Source: Hyphomicrobiales bacterium
Lineage (GTDB): Bacteria > Pseudomonadota > Alphaproteobacteria > Rhizobiales > Xanthobacteraceae
DNA length: 36,246 nt
Direction of reading: 5' to 3'
NCBI GenBank assembly: GCA_009377695.1
Contig: WHTP01000058.1
Location: 1-36,246 of the forward strand
Part shown: positions 25,020 through 33,991 of the stretch, one piece after another
Layout: the number at the start of each line of letters is the position of its first letter
How positions within the stretch are numbered: position 1 is the stretch's first letter
Program-made: the position numbers and the translations under genes
Notes under the pieces: model-generated
What the model saw: the letters and a program-made list of their open reading frames with translations, nothing else
Told to the model about the DNA's origin: nothing
The model's database searches: none

Positions 25020-27011
25020 TTATTCCGCAGCGTCGGCCCGCACCACCGAAGACTCCGGCGGCGGTTCGCTGGGGGCATCGGCAGCCGGCTCCTCGACCAG
25101 CGGCGGATTACGGTTCCGCGCCACCGGCCCATCGTCGACCATCGCGAGCGTCTCGCGCGCAGCCTCGGCCTCGCGCTGCCGGTTCCACATGCTGGCGTAG
25201 AGCCCGCCCTTGGCAAGCAGCTCATAATGCGTGCCGCGTTCGGCAATCGCGCCCTCATTAAGGACGATGATCTCGTCGGCGCCGACGATCGTGGACAGTC
25301 GGTGCGCAATCACCAGCGTGGTCCGGTTGGTCGAGACCCGATCGAGTGCGTCCTGGATTTCGTTCTCGGTATGACTGTCGAGCGCGGAGGTGGCCTCGTC
25401 GAGCAGCAGGATCGGCGGCGATTTCAGGATCGTCCGCGCAATCGCCACGCGCTGCTTCTCGCCGCCCGAGAGCTTTAGCCCACGCTCACCGACCTCCGTT
25501 TCGTAGCCTTTGGGGGAGAGCCGGATGAAGCCGTCGATCTGCGCCAGCCGCGCGGCCTCCTCGACCTCCTCGTCGGTCGCGGCCCAGCGGCCATAGCGGA
25601 TGTTGTAGCGGATGGTGTCGTTGAACAGCACCGTATCCTGCGGGACCATGCCGATGGCGGCACGCAGCGACGTCTGCGTGACGTCGCGGATATCCTGCCC
25701 GTCGATCTCGATGCGGCCGCTCCGCACTTCGTAAAAGCGATAGAGCAGTCGCGACACCGTCGACTTGCCGGCGCCCGACGGGCCGACGATCGCAACGGTG
25801 TGACCAGCCGGCACGCTGAAACTTAGCCCCTTGAGGATCGGGCGGTCGGGATCGTAGGCGAAGTGAACATTCTCGAAACGGATCGCGCCATACGCCACTT
25901 TGAGGGGTTGCGCGCCAGGCTTGTCCTCGATCTCGGGCTTGCGTGCGAGAATCGAGAACATCGTCTCGATGTCGATCACCGCCTGCTTGATCTCGCGATA
26001 GACCATGCCCATGAAGTTCAAGGGCTGGTAGAGCTGGATCATCATCGCGTTGATCATCACGAAATCGCCGACGGTATTGTGGCCTTGCTGAATGCCGTAG
26101 GCGACCATCACCATGCAAACCGCGAGCCCGATGGTGAAGATCGTCGCCTGTCCGGCATTGAGCACCGCGAGCGAGACATAGGCTTGGACGCTCGCCTCTT
26201 CGTAGCGCTCCATGGAGACATCATAGCGACGCGCCTCGCGCTCCTCGGCGCTGAAATACTTCACTGTCTCGTAATTGAGCAGCGAGTCGATCGCCTTCAC
26301 GTTGGCGTCGGTGTCGCTGTCGTTCATGCGCCGGCGGATGCCGATGCGCCACTCGGTCGCCAGATAGGTGAATACCGTGTAGGCGATGACGGTGAGGATG
26401 ATCACGACGACGTAGCGCCAGTCGAACTGATAGAGCAGCACGCCGATGATCATCGCAAGCTCGATGACCGTCGGCACCGCCTGCATGATCACCATGCGCA
26501 CGATCGTCTCGATCGCTGTGCGGCCCCGCTCGAGCACGCGGGTGAGGCCGCCGGTCTTGCGCTCCAGATGGAAGCGCAAAGAAAGCTGGTGCATGTGCTC
26601 GAAAACGAGATAGGCGAGCCGGCGCACCGCGTGCATCGACACCTTGGCGAAGACGCCGTCGCGCATCTGCGTCAGCACCGCCATCAGGATGCGCGACCCG
26701 CCATAGGCGATCGTCATCATGATCGGCACCGCGACCACCCAAACGAGCCACGAGGACGCCGCGACCGGCGCGGTGTCCTGCCCGGTCAGCGCGTCGACGG
26801 CCCATTTGAAGGTGAATGGCACCGCGATGGTGGCGAGCTTCGCCAGCAGCAGGAGGACCATCGCGATCAGCACACGGAGCTTGAGATCGCGGCGCTCGGA
26901 CGGCCAGATATAGGGCCACAGTCCGGCCAGGATCTTGAGCAGCGAGCCGCCTTGGTCGGCGGAAAGCTCGCGCTTCAAGGCGCGGACAGATCGGAAGGTA
27001 CCATCACTCAT
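25020..27011 (-). CDS. Atm1/HMT1-type ABC exporter (fused permease-ATPase)
   Basis: 663-aa half-size ABC exporter. Membrane domain of six helices spans about residues 40-350, with the typical RHxxxTGxxxR-like segment [19 protein letters not shown]. The ATPase has Walker [10 protein letters not shown], signature [15 protein letters not shown], Walker [12 protein letters not shown] and the H-loop AHRLSTI. The membrane domain resembles the Atm1/HMT1 family, which exports glutathione-linked sulfur species or metal conjugates; substrate here is not known. A short acidic C-terminus follows. It lies 35 bp upstream of psd on the same strand, so it heads the psd-pssA transcript. Elements F and G fill the upstream region. 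Confidence 0.92.
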   Translation of the reverse strand: MSDGTFRSVRALKRELSADQGGSLLKILAGLWPYIWPSERRDLKLRVLIAMVLLLLAKLATIAVPFTFKWAVDALTGQDTAPVAASSWLVWVVAVPIMMTIAYGGSRILMAVLTQMRDGVFAKVSMHAVRRLAYLVFEHMHQLSLRFHLERKTGGLTRVLERGRTAIETIVRMVIMQAVPTVIELAMIIGVLLYQFDWRYVVVIILTVIAYTVFTYLATEWRIGIRRRMNDSDTDANVKAIDSLLNYETVKYFSAEEREARRYDVSMERYEEASVQAYVSLAVLNAGQATIFTIGLAVCMVMVAYGIQQGHNTVGDFVMINAMMIQLYQPLNFMGMVYREIKQAVIDIETMFSILARKPEIEDKPGAQPLKVAYGAIRFENVHFAYDPDRPILKGLSFSVPAGHTVAIVGPSGAGKSTVSRLLYRFYEVRSGRIEIDGQDIRDVTQTSLRAAIGMVPQDTVLFNDTIRYNIRYGRWAATDEEVEEAARLAQIDGFIRLSPKGYETEVGERGLKLSGGEKQRVAIARTILKSPPILLLDEATSALDSHTENEIQDALDRVSTNRTTLVIAHRLSTIVGADEIIVLNEGAIAERGTHYELLAKGGLYASMWNRQREAEAARETLAMVDDGPVARNRNPPLVEEPAADAPSEPPPESSVVRADAAE

Positions 27012-27088
27012 TTAGGGGGCCCGGCTCAGGACGGGCCGCAGAAGAGCACCGTCACGCCCTATTCATATAGAATTCTTTCACTTTGCAA

Positions 27089-27240
27089 CCAGTGTGGCGG
27101 TTAAGAAGTCCGCAACATTGTTGCAGAAACTCCGTATTGCGGACTTCTTAACCTAAGCCACACTGGAATCAATGAGTTGCCAGTGTTCTCGTACAAGAGG
27201 CAGCCAGGAGGCCGTACGAACTTCCGAGTCGGAACGCCAG
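27089..27240. repeat. Bulged-palindrome element, copy F
   Basis: Hairpin 1 (27089-27166, 78 bp) is intact but with CCAG/CTGG feet instead of CTAG, and with an A/T pair in the inner stem (GGTTAAGAAGTCCGCA) where other copies have C/G; both sides changed together. The bulge TTA is on the linker-side arm. The linker is 27167-27179. Hairpin 2 (27180-27240, 61 bp) has lost most of its left arm. Confidence 0.85.
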
Positions 27241-27312
27241 CCCCGGGCGAATGTTGCCAACCACGATGCCGGTTTGCGGCCGGATATGCCACACCGGCGC
27301 CGTCAACACCCG

Positions 27313-27453
27313 CTAGTGTGGCGGTTCAGAAGTCCGCAGACTTCTGAACCAAAGCCACACTAGATTCATAGAGTTGCTAGTGTCCTTCGATTCCGAAGTT
27401 CGTATAGGAGACTGCTGCAAAATGGTACGAACTTCGGAATCGAAGGACACTAG
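27313..27453. repeat. Bulged-palindrome element, copy G
   Basis: Hairpin 1 (27313-27363, 51 bp) has lost its loop: the arms CAGAAGTC and GACTTCTG are separated only by cgca. The linker attcatagagttg is 27364-27376, the reverse complement orientation of copies C, D and H. Hairpin 2 (27377-27453, 77 bp) is a perfect palindrome apart from its loop, with the TT present on both arms. Confidence 0.9.
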
Positions 27454-27485
27454 CATACCTTGACGCTCCTCCACCTCCGGGCCAC

Positions 27486-28100
27486 ATGCAATCCATGAGC
27501 ACATTGAAAGCTATTTGCGTTTATTGCGGTTCCGGCCCTGGCAGTAATCCCAAATTCGTCGAGTCCGCCCGTCGCTTCGGCCGGATATTGGCCGAAAGCA
27601 ACATCGGCCTGATCTATGGCGGCGGCTCGATCGGCCTGATGGGCGCGATTGCTGAAGCCGTTGTCGATCATGGCGGCCGCGTCACCGGCATCATCCCGGA
27701 CTTCCTCAAGGCCCGCGAGAAGATGTTCCGGCGCGCCCAGGAGATCATCGTCACGCGCGACATGCACGAGCGTAAGCGCCTGATGTTCGAGCGCGCCGAC
27801 GCCTTTGTCGCGCTCCCGGGCGGCATCGGGACACTGGAGGAACTGGTCGAGCAATTGACCTGGGCCCAGCTCGGCCGCCACAAGAAGCCAATCCTGATTG
27901 CCAACGTCGACGGCTTCTGGGATCCGCTCTGTGCGCTGTTCGACCACATGCGCGCAATGCATTTCATCCGCGCCGGCCTCAGCGTCTCCCCAGTGGTGGT
28001 CGATCGCGTGGAAGCCATCCTGCCGGCGTTGCAGGACGCCACGCGTCATGTCACCGAGGGCGAGAAGGAAATGACGACGGTCGAACCGGAGCGGCTTTAG
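27486..28100 (+). CDS. LOG-family Rossmann protein (TIGR00730)
   Basis: 204-aa protein of the LOG/lysine-decarboxylase-like family, whose members release free cytokinin or ribose-5-phosphate from nucleoside 5'-monophosphates. Motifs are ICVYCGSGPGSNP at the N-terminus, GLIYGGGSIGLMG, and the catalytic PGGIGTLEEL, each intact. Despite old annotations it is not a lysine decarboxylase. ATG 27486 or 27495 can be used. It starts 32 bp after repeat element G, so its promoter must be within or before the repeat. Real substrate unknown. Confidence 0.9.
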   Translation: MQSMSTLKAICVYCGSGPGSNPKFVESARRFGRILAESNIGLIYGGGSIGLMGAIAEAVVDHGGRVTGIIPDFLKAREKMFRRAQEIIVTRDMHERKRLMFERADAFVALPGGIGTLEELVEQLTWAQLGRHKKPILIANVDGFWDPLCALFDHMRAMHFIRAGLSVSPVVVDRVEAILPALQDATRHVTEGEKEMTTVEPERL

Positions 28101-28123
28101 GCGCCAGCGGGAATCCAGAATCG

Positions 28124-28606
28124 TTATTGAGCTTGGTCGGCGCTTGCGCGGGGGACGAGCGGAGAAATTACCGGCACGCCGTCGCGCGCCGGCGTGTAAG
28201 GCCCAAGGCTTGCAGCAACGTCGGCGACCCAGCCGGCCGGCGCGATCCGCCTGAACGATACTTTATCGCGCGTAAGCTTCTCCTTGAGGAACGTCTCCTG
28301 CACGCGCGAGAACATTAGCGCGACCGGCAAGTCCTTGGCGACGGAGTTGAAGAAGCCCACCGAGACCGCTCCGCCAATCACGTTGAGACGGTTAGTGGCG
28401 AGATGACCGCCATGTCGCTCGAGGTCCCGCTCATTTCGAGCTGCACGTCGACGCCGGCGTCGCGGTAATAACCCTTCTCCAGCGCGATATTAGAGCGGCG
28501 CGCCCGAAAGCGATGGATTATCGCCGACGGTGACCTTGGGAAGCGACTGGCCGGTTGCTGCCGACGACAAGACGGCGAGCGTGGCAATGATCATAGGAAG
28601 CTTCAT
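28124..28606 (-). pseudogene. Remnant of NitT/TauT-type ABC substrate-binding protein
   Basis: Decayed gene read from ATG 28606: signal peptide and KVTVGDNPSLSGAPL, then a stop caused by one extra base; homology resumes in another frame as IALEKGYYRDAGVDVQLEMS (the SsuA/THI5-like binding fold), shifts again by one base to LATNRLNVIGGAVSVGFFNS, then jumps to a C-terminal piece ending in TAG/TGA near 28124. About half of the normal 330 residues are missing from the middle. Two frameshifts plus an internal deletion make this a true pseudogene. It is divergent from the amidohydrolase gene; the pair may once have served uptake and degradation of one substrate. Confidence 0.75.
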
Positions 28607-28714
28607 TGGGCATCTCTCACGGAAAATGCTCTCATGCTTGTCGGCAGCCACGCATTCCGTCAAATGCTACAGTTCGCCGCCACCGCACGGAGCGCCACGA
28701 AGGACTCTCTCAGC

Positions 28715-29725
28715 ATGTCCGAAGCCGAAGCCAACCCTCGCGGGTCGCGCCGCCGTCCGGTGGTGATCGATTTCCACGCCCACGCCGCGAACAACGAGGT
28801 GAACGCCGCGACCTACGACCTTTCGGTTCTTGGACGGTTGCGGGCGAGCGGCGAAGGCTCGGCCATTCATGCAATGCCGGAGGCACATTGGAAGCGGATG
28901 ACCGATCTTCCAACCCGCCTCGCCGACATGGATACGATGGGCGTCGACATCCAGGTCATCAGCCCGAACATCCTGCACAACTGCACCTATTCACTTCCGG
29001 TTGACGAAGCCCTGCGCCTAGAGCAGATCGGCAACGATCACATCGCAGAGACGGTCGCCAAGAAGCCCGACCGTCTGGTCGGGATCGCCTCGGTGCCGTT
29101 GCAATCGACCGAGCTCGCAATCAAGGAGATGGAGCGCGCGACCGGCGAGCTTGGCCTCAAGGGTCTCGTCATCGCATCGCGCGCCCACGAGACCGACCTC
29201 GGCGACGCGAGCCTGCGCCCGTTTTGGCGCCGGGCGGAAGCGCTCGGCGTGCCGATCTTCATCCACCCTGCCGGCAATCCCGATCCACGGCTGCGCAAGC
29301 ATTCGATGTTGATCTCGCTCGGTCAGCCGCTGGAGGAAGCCTACGCGCAATGTTCGCTGATCTATGACGGCGTGATGGACGAGTGCCCCGATCTCAAGAT
29401 CGCGTTCGCGCATGGCGGGGGCTTCATTCCGTATTATTCCGGCCGCTTCGACTGGCTGTACTCGCGCGGCACCACCAAGCAGATCAAAGGGGATATCAGC
29501 AGCTATCTGCGTGCGTTCCACTACGAGAGCGTCGTGTTCGATCCCGCGGTGCTGGAGCGCCTCGCCGACAAGGTGAGCACGAGTCACATCATGCTTGGTA
29601 CCGACTATCCGTTCGGGGAATGGAAGCCGGTGGAGCTGATTAGAAACGCGCGGAGGATTCTGGAGGCGGCGCGCGAAGACATGCTCGGCGCCAATGCGGC
29701 GAAGTTTTTGGGGATAGCACTTTAA
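28715..29725 (+). CDS. ACMSD-like metal-dependent amidohydrolase/decarboxylase
   Basis: 336-aa TIM-barrel protein of amidohydrolase family 2, related to aminocarboxymuconate-semialdehyde decarboxylase. Metal and catalytic motifs are DFHAHA near residue 16, FIHPAGNP, AFAHGGGFIPY and LGTDYPFGEW with the terminal Asp. The reaction is probably a nonoxidative decarboxylation or hydrolysis of an aromatic or semialdehyde acid; the substrate is not known. ATG 28715 with AAGGA about 11 bases upstream is preferred over the ATG at 28634, which lies in a region antisense to no gene but lacks family similarity. The adjacent divergent binding protein is a pseudogene. Confidence 0.88.
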   Translation: MSEAEANPRGSRRRPVVIDFHAHAANNEVNAATYDLSVLGRLRASGEGSAIHAMPEAHWKRMTDLPTRLADMDTMGVDIQVISPNILHNCTYSLPVDEALRLEQIGNDHIAETVAKKPDRLVGIASVPLQSTELAIKEMERATGELGLKGLVIASRAHETDLGDASLRPFWRRAEALGVPIFIHPAGNPDPRLRKHSMLISLGQPLEEAYAQCSLIYDGVMDECPDLKIAFAHGGGFIPYYSGRFDWLYSRGTTKQIKGDISSYLRAFHYESVVFDPAVLERLADKVSTSHIMLGTDYPFGEWKPVELIRNARRILEAAREDMLGANAAKFLGIAL

Positions 29726-29739
29726 ATCGACAATTCAAT

Positions 29740-29863
29740 CCGTCATCCTGAGAGCGCCGCAGGCGCGTCTCGAAGGATGCACGGCCGAGGCAATTCCTCG
29801 TACCGCCGGGCCTGCGCCCCTCGAGGCTCGACCGCCACGCGTTCCCGCACTTCAGGGTGACGG
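29740..29863. repeat. Second intergenic repeat, 124 bp with inverted ends
   Basis: Ends are CCGTCATCCTGAG and CTTCAGGGTGACGG, imperfect inverted repeats, with an internal part containing GTCTCGAAGGATG and GCCCCTCGAGG. This wording resembles a widespread intergenic repeat of Bradyrhizobium-like genomes as I recall it. It is unrelated in sequence to the CTAG elements and lies between the convergent amidohydrolase and cimA genes, where it may act as a bidirectional 3' structure. Confidence 0.6.
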
Positions 29864-29882
29864 CGCTTGGCCTGCGCCACCA

Positions 29883-31478
29883 TCACGCCGGCGCGCCGCT
29901 CTTCACCAGTTTGTACACGATCGAATCCATGAGCGCCTGGAACGAAGCGTCGATGATGTTCGCCGACACGCCGATGGTCGACCAGTGCTCACCGGTCTCG
30001 TCCTCGCTCTCGATCAAGACGCGCGTCACTGCCTCGGTGCCGGCATTAAGGATGCGCACGCGGTAGTCGGTAAGCTTCAGACCCTCGATATATTTCTGAT
30101 ACTTGCCGAGATCCTTGCGCAGCGCCACGTCGAGCGCGTTCACCGGACCGTTGCCTTCGGCGGCTGAGATCATGGTCTGCTCGCCGACCTTCACCTTCAC
30201 CACGGCAAGCGAAACGGTGACGCGCTGGCCGAGCGCATTGTTGCGCTGCTCGACATTGACATCGAATTGCAGCACGTCGAAGAACTCCGGCACCTTGCCG
30301 AGCACGCGCCGCGCCATGAGCTCGAACGATGCATCCGCAGATTCATAAGCATAGCCCGCCGCCTCGCGCCGCTTCACCTCATCGAGCAGCGTTCCGACAC
30401 GCGCATCGCTGCGCTCGACCTTGAGGCCGATGCGGTCGAGCTCCGCGAGCACGTTGGCCCGGCCCGCTTGATCCGACACCGTCACCTTGCGCCGATTGCC
30501 GACCGCATCGGGGGCAACGTGCTCATAGGTCGCGGGGTCTTTCATGATCGCGGAGGCATGGATGCCCGCCTTGGTCGCAAACGCATTCTCGCCGACATAG
30601 GGCGCGTAGCGATTTGGCGCGCGGTTCAGAATTTCATCGAGCGCGTGCGAGACATGGACGAGACCCGTAAGCTTCTCGTCCGATACGCCGATCTCGAATT
30701 TCTCCGCGAACTCGGGCTTGAGCTTCAGCGTCGGGATAATCGACACGAGGTTGGCATTGCCGCAGCGCTCACCGAGTCCGTTGAGCGTGCCCTGGATCTG
30801 GCGCGCGCCGGCACGCACGGCTGCCAGCGAATTCGCCACTGCGTGCTCGGTATCGTTGTGCGCATGGATGCCGACATGATCGCCCGGGATGTGCTTCACC
30901 ACCTCGCCGACGATCGCCTCCACCTCATGCGGCAGCGCGCCGCCATTGGTATCGCACAGCACGACCCAGCGGGCGCCGGCGTCGTAGGCCGTTTTGGCAC
31001 AGGCGAGCGCATATTTTGGGTTCGCCTTGTAGCCATCGAAGAAGTGCTCGCAATCGAGCAGCACCTCCCTGCCCTTCGCCTTGGCGGTGGCGACGCTGTC
31101 ACGGATCGACGCGAGGTTCTCCTCATCTGTCGTCTCGAGCGCGACCCGGACGTGATAATCCCAGGACTTCGCGACAAAACAGATGGCGTCGGCCTTCGCA
31201 TCGAGCAATGCGGCAAGACCAGGATCGTTCGACGTCGAACGGCCGGGCCGGCGTGTCATGCCAAAGGCTGTGAAGGTGGTGTCGAGCTTATGGTCCGTGG
31301 AGAAGAGTTCGGTGTCGAGCGGATTCGCGCCGGGGTAGCCGCCCTCGACATAATCGATGCCCAACTCGTCGAGCATGCCCGCCAGCGCGAGCTTGTCGTT
31401 GAGCGTGAAGTCGACGCCATTCGTCTGCGCACCATCGCGCAGCGTGGTGTCGAACAGATAAAGGCGTTCGCGGGCCAT
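29883..31478 (-). CDS. cimA: (R)-citramalate synthase
   Basis: 531-aa enzyme condensing pyruvate and acetyl-CoA to citramalate, feeding isoleucine synthesis without threonine deaminase. The HMGL-like barrel shows LFDTTLRDGAQTNGVDFTL at the N-terminus, DTNGGALPHE, and the metal-binding GIHAHNDTEHAVANSL. The C-terminal LeuA dimer/regulatory domain begins near residue 370 and ends IIDASFQALMDSIVYKL. Length fits the 530-aa CimA type rather than LeuA. ATG 31478 is chosen over 31598 because the extra 40 residues overlap a small ORF. It starts 5 bp after that small membrane-protein ORF, so it is the last gene of the cysS operon. Confidence 0.92.
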   Translation of the reverse strand: MARERLYLFDTTLRDGAQTNGVDFTLNDKLALAGMLDELGIDYVEGGYPGANPLDTELFSTDHKLDTTFTAFGMTRRPGRSTSNDPGLAALLDAKADAICFVAKSWDYHVRVALETTDEENLASIRDSVATAKAKGREVLLDCEHFFDGYKANPKYALACAKTAYDAGARWVVLCDTNGGALPHEVEAIVGEVVKHIPGDHVGIHAHNDTEHAVANSLAAVRAGARQIQGTLNGLGERCGNANLVSIIPTLKLKPEFAEKFEIGVSDEKLTGLVHVSHALDEILNRAPNRYAPYVGENAFATKAGIHASAIMKDPATYEHVAPDAVGNRRKVTVSDQAGRANVLAELDRIGLKVERSDARVGTLLDEVKRREAAGYAYESADASFELMARRVLGKVPEFFDVLQFDVNVEQRNNALGQRVTVSLAVVKVKVGEQTMISAAEGNGPVNALDVALRKDLGKYQKYIEGLKLTDYRVRILNAGTEAVTRVLIESEDETGEHWSTIGVSANIIDASFQALMDSIVYKLVKSGAPA

Positions 31479-31483
31479 ATCCG

Positions 31484-31585
31484 TCACCAGAGATAGTAGT
31501 TCGACATCAGCGCGACGGCCGTCACCACCGCGACGATTGCGATCGCGATCTTGTGGGTCCGCGTTGGGAATGATTCGTGCGGCAT
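31484..31585 (-). CDS. 33-residue membrane miniprotein
   Basis: Short ORF from ATG 31585: a basic N-terminus (MPHESFPTRTHK) followed by one membrane helix (IAIAIVAVVTAVALMSNYYL) and stop TGA at 31484. It lies 5 bp upstream of cimA and 16 bp after another miniprotein ORF on the same strand. Tight packing and good helix suggest that it is expressed. No family recognised. Confidence 0.5.
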   Translation of the reverse strand: MPHESFPTRTHKIAIAIVAVVTAVALMSNYYLW

Positions 31586-31601
31586 GGCGCGCTCTCAAAT
31601 C

Positions 31602-31721
31602 CTAGATGAGCCGATAAATCGTGTAGAGCGTGATCAGCACGGCGGCAGTGATCACGCCGTATTTGAGGACGATGTAATAGAGCCAGTGCTTGGGGAACGG
31701 CGTTTCCGGCGGCTTGGTCAT
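31602..31721 (-). CDS. 39-residue membrane miniprotein
   Basis: Short ORF from ATG 31721, starting MTKPPETPFPKHWLYY with a membrane helix in its second half (YGVITAAVLITLYTIYRL), stop TAG at 31602. Its ATG overlaps the stop of the GNAT gene as ATGA, a strong sign of coupled translation. Function unknown; the neighbour ORF has the same layout, so the pair may form one complex. Confidence 0.55.
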   Translation of the reverse strand: MTKPPETPFPKHWLYYIVLKYGVITAAVLITLYTIYRLI

Positions 31722-32221
31722 CGCGCCTTCTCCTTCGCAGGAAGCTTCTTTTCCATCGTGGTGTTGGCAAGCCATTCGCCGCCGAGCGGCCGTGTATTGC
31801 GCATCTGCGGCACGAACCCGCGCTTGCGGAAGAAATCGACCGCGCTATCGCTGACATCCGCGGTCAACTTGCTGGCGCCGCGTGCCGCCGCGAGCGTCTC
31901 CAGCGCGTTGACCAGCATGGTCGCGACGCCGTTCTCGCCCGCGGCCGGATGAACGTAAACCATGTCGAGCACGTCCAGCTCTTTGAGCGATGCGAAGCCG
32001 ACCGGCGAGCCTCCCATCGTACCGACCAGCGTCAATTGCTTCGCCAGCCGTGCGCCGAACGCCGCCTCGTCATCCGCCGCTGCGGCCCAGGCTTCGCGTT
32101 GCGCGTCCGAATAATCCTCCACGGTCAGCTCGTCGACGCTCGACCGAAAGATTTCCGCCAGCAATGGGACGTCGGCCGGCAGCATCGGCCGCATCGCGAT
32201 CGTGGGATGGGCGGTGGCCAT
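31718..32221 (-). CDS. GNAT-family N-acetyltransferase
   Basis: 167-aa acetyltransferase of the GNAT fold using acetyl-CoA. Start ATG 32221 (or 32224). Segments are AMRPMLPADVPLLAEIFRSS at the N-terminus, VGFASLKELDVLDMVYVHP (beta-4/5 with the acetyl-CoA carbonyl contact), then AGENGVATMLVNALE, the pyrophosphate loop region (normally Q/RxxGxG/A), and DFFRKRGFVPQ. The substrate cannot be predicted. It lies between cysS (76-bp gap) and the miniproteins. Confidence 0.85.
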   Translation of the reverse strand: MATAHPTIAMRPMLPADVPLLAEIFRSSVDELTVEDYSDAQREAWAAAADDEAAFGARLAKQLTLVGTMGGSPVGFASLKELDVLDMVYVHPAAGENGVATMLVNALETLAAARGASKLTADVSDSAVDFFRKRGFVPQMRNTRPLGGEWLANTTMEKKLPAKEKAR

Positions 32222-32297
32222 CATCGTTTCTCGCCCGTGTTCCGACTGTGCAAGGTCTCTGCCGCAGGGAGAGAGGGTGATGGAGTGCGCGCCGTCG

Positions 32298-33644
32298 TCA
32301 TCGGCCGATCTCCCACGTCGTGCCATCTTTGGTATCATGCAGCAGCACACCCATGGCCGTCAGCTCGTCGCGGATGCGGTCGGCCTCCTTGAAGTTCTTG
32401 CCCTTGCGGGCGGCATTGCGGGCGTCAAGCAACGCGACGACCTTCTGCTCGTCGACCTGGCGCGGGCTTTGCGGCCGCCTTGAAAAGCCGAGCGCACGCA
32501 AGGTCGAGCTGAGGGCCACAACGTCGCCCTTATTTTGAAGCGCATGCAACTCGGCGATCGCCTTCGGCGTATTCAGATCGTCGGACAGCGCTTCGAGGAC
32601 CGGCGGCGCGATGGTCGTCTCTTTACCAGAGATAAATGTCGGATCGCTGGTCAGCGTTACAAGCGTGTCGAAACTCTCGGCGACGCCCTTCAATGTCCAG
32701 TCGATCGGCTGCCGGTAGTGCGTCTTGAGCATATTGAAGCGCAGCACCTCGCCCGGCCAGTCCGCCAGCAGTTCGCGGATCGTGAAGAAATTGCCGAGGC
32801 TCTTCGACATCTTCTCGCCTTCGACCTGCAGGAAGCCGTTGTGCATCCAGTAGTTCGCCATCACTGGCGTATGGAAGCTGCAGCGCGATTGCGCGATCTC
32901 GTTCTCGTGATGAGGAAATACGAGATCGATGCCCCCGCCGTGGATATCGAACACCTCGCCGAGATGCTTCCACGACATCGCCGAGCATTCGATGTGCCAG
33001 CCGGGACGTCCCGGCGCCGCGATGCCGGACGGCGACGGCCATGCCGGCTCGCCGGGCTTCGACGGCTTCCATAACACGAAGTCCTTCGAATCTTTCTTGT
33101 AGGGCGCGATCTCGACTCTGGCACCGGCTTCCATTTCGTCGAGCGAACGATTGGACAGCCGTCCGTAGTCGGCCATCGACGGAACGGAAAACAGTACGTG
33201 ATCTTCCGCAACATAGGCGTGACCGGTGGCAACCAGCCGCTCGATCAATACCTTCATCTCGCCGATGTGCTCGGTCGCGCGCGGCTCGACCGTCGGCCGC
33301 AGGCAGCCAAGCGCGTCGACATCCTCGTGGAATTGCTTCTCGGTCTTTTCCGTGACGGTGCGGATCGCCTCGTTCAGCGGAAGGTTCGGATATTCCTCCG
33401 CGGCGCGCGCATTGATCTTGTCATCGACGTCGGTGATGTTGCGCACATAGGTGACGTGCTCGGCGCCGTAGACATGGCGCAACAGCCGGAACAGCACGTC
33501 GAACACGATCACAGGCCGCGCATTGCCGATGTGCGCGAAATCGTAGACCGTCGGGCCGCAGACATACATGCGCACGCGCGACGGATCGAGCGGCGTGAAC
33601 GGCCGCTTCTCGCGGGTGAGCGTATCGTAGAGCTTCAGGTCCAT
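32298..33644 (-). CDS. cysS: Cysteinyl-tRNA synthetase
   Basis: 448-aa class I synthetase charging tRNA-Cys. HIGH box is AHIGNAR, KMSKS is complete (KMSKSLGN), and the zinc ligands are present: Cys in [10 protein letters not shown], Cys in IECSAMS, and the His pair in [11 protein letters not shown]. The C-terminal tRNA-binding domain ([12 protein letters not shown]) is intact; length is slightly below the usual 460-500. ATG 33644 is chosen; the upstream frame to 33746 adds unlike sequence. It is the first gene of the cysS-GNAT-miniprotein-cimA run. Confidence 0.95.
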   Translation of the reverse strand: MDLKLYDTLTREKRPFTPLDPSRVRMYVCGPTVYDFAHIGNARPVIVFDVLFRLLRHVYGAEHVTYVRNITDVDDKINARAAEEYPNLPLNEAIRTVTEKTEKQFHEDVDALGCLRPTVEPRATEHIGEMKVLIERLVATGHAYVAEDHVLFSVPSMADYGRLSNRSLDEMEAGARVEIAPYKKDSKDFVLWKPSKPGEPAWPSPSGIAAPGRPGWHIECSAMSWKHLGEVFDIHGGGIDLVFPHHENEIAQSRCSFHTPVMANYWMHNGFLQVEGEKMSKSLGNFFTIRELLADWPGEVLRFNMLKTHYRQPIDWTLKGVAESFDTLVTLTSDPTFISGKETTIAPPVLEALSDDLNTPKAIAELHALQNKGDVVALSSTLRALGFSRRPQSPRQVDEQKVVALLDARNAARKGKNFKEADRIRDELTAMGVLLHDTKDGTTWEIGR

Positions 33645-33724
33645 AGAGGACGGTTCCCGACCCGCTGGCCGGGCGTCCCTATGTCTCGATCGGAGAAAAG
33701 GCGGCCGCAGCCAGCGAAAGTGCG

Positions 33725-33892
33725 CTAGCGAATAATCTCGCGGCAAATGCCGCAGATCTGGTTAAGGCCGAACATGCCCGGACAATGGGCAACGGCATAG
33801 CCGAGGTCAAGGGCGACGTTGCGATGACCGGCCGCCTGATAAGAGCCTAAGGCAATTTGCCGGATTTTCGCAGGATGTTGCGTTCCCGCCAT
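33725..33892 (-). CDS. 55-residue CxxC ORF upstream of cysS, function unknown
   Basis: Short ORF from ATG 33892 to stop TAG 33725. The peptide begins [19 protein letters not shown], contains [20 protein letters not shown], and ends [11 protein letters not shown] with CxxC. Three Cys in a 55-residue protein plus His residues suggest possible metal binding. No family recognised. It precedes cysS by 80 bp on the same strand. Coding status is not certain because no ribosome-binding site is convincing. Confidence 0.4.
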   Translation of the reverse strand: MAGTQHPAKIRQIALGSYQAAGHRNVALDLGYAVAHCPGMFGLNQICGICREIIR

Positions 33893-33991
33893 AGCCGCCT
33901 GTCCTGCCGCGCGCTAACAGCACCCCGTCCCTCGGGCGCGATCCGGCAAGCTCCAGTTAAGCCAGACTTAACGGGTCGCGCGCATTCTCTC

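Larger units (their letters stand above)
27012..27485. other. Divergent intergenic region packed with repeats
   Basis: 474 bases between the ABC exporter (minus) and the LOG gene (plus). It holds two palindromic elements, F (27089-27240) and G (27313-27453), leaving short spacers: 27012-27088 (AT-rich, probable exporter promoter), 27241-27312 and 27454-27485. No other gene or RNA was recognised. Confidence 0.6.

Noticed and set aside
25863-27104. 413-aa open frame on the plus strand
   Set aside because: Antisense to the intact ABC exporter; rich in His, Asp and Arg as expected of a mirror frame in high-GC coding DNA, with no domain.
30267-31496. 409-aa open frame on the plus strand
   Set aside because: Antisense to cimA, which has full catalytic motifs.
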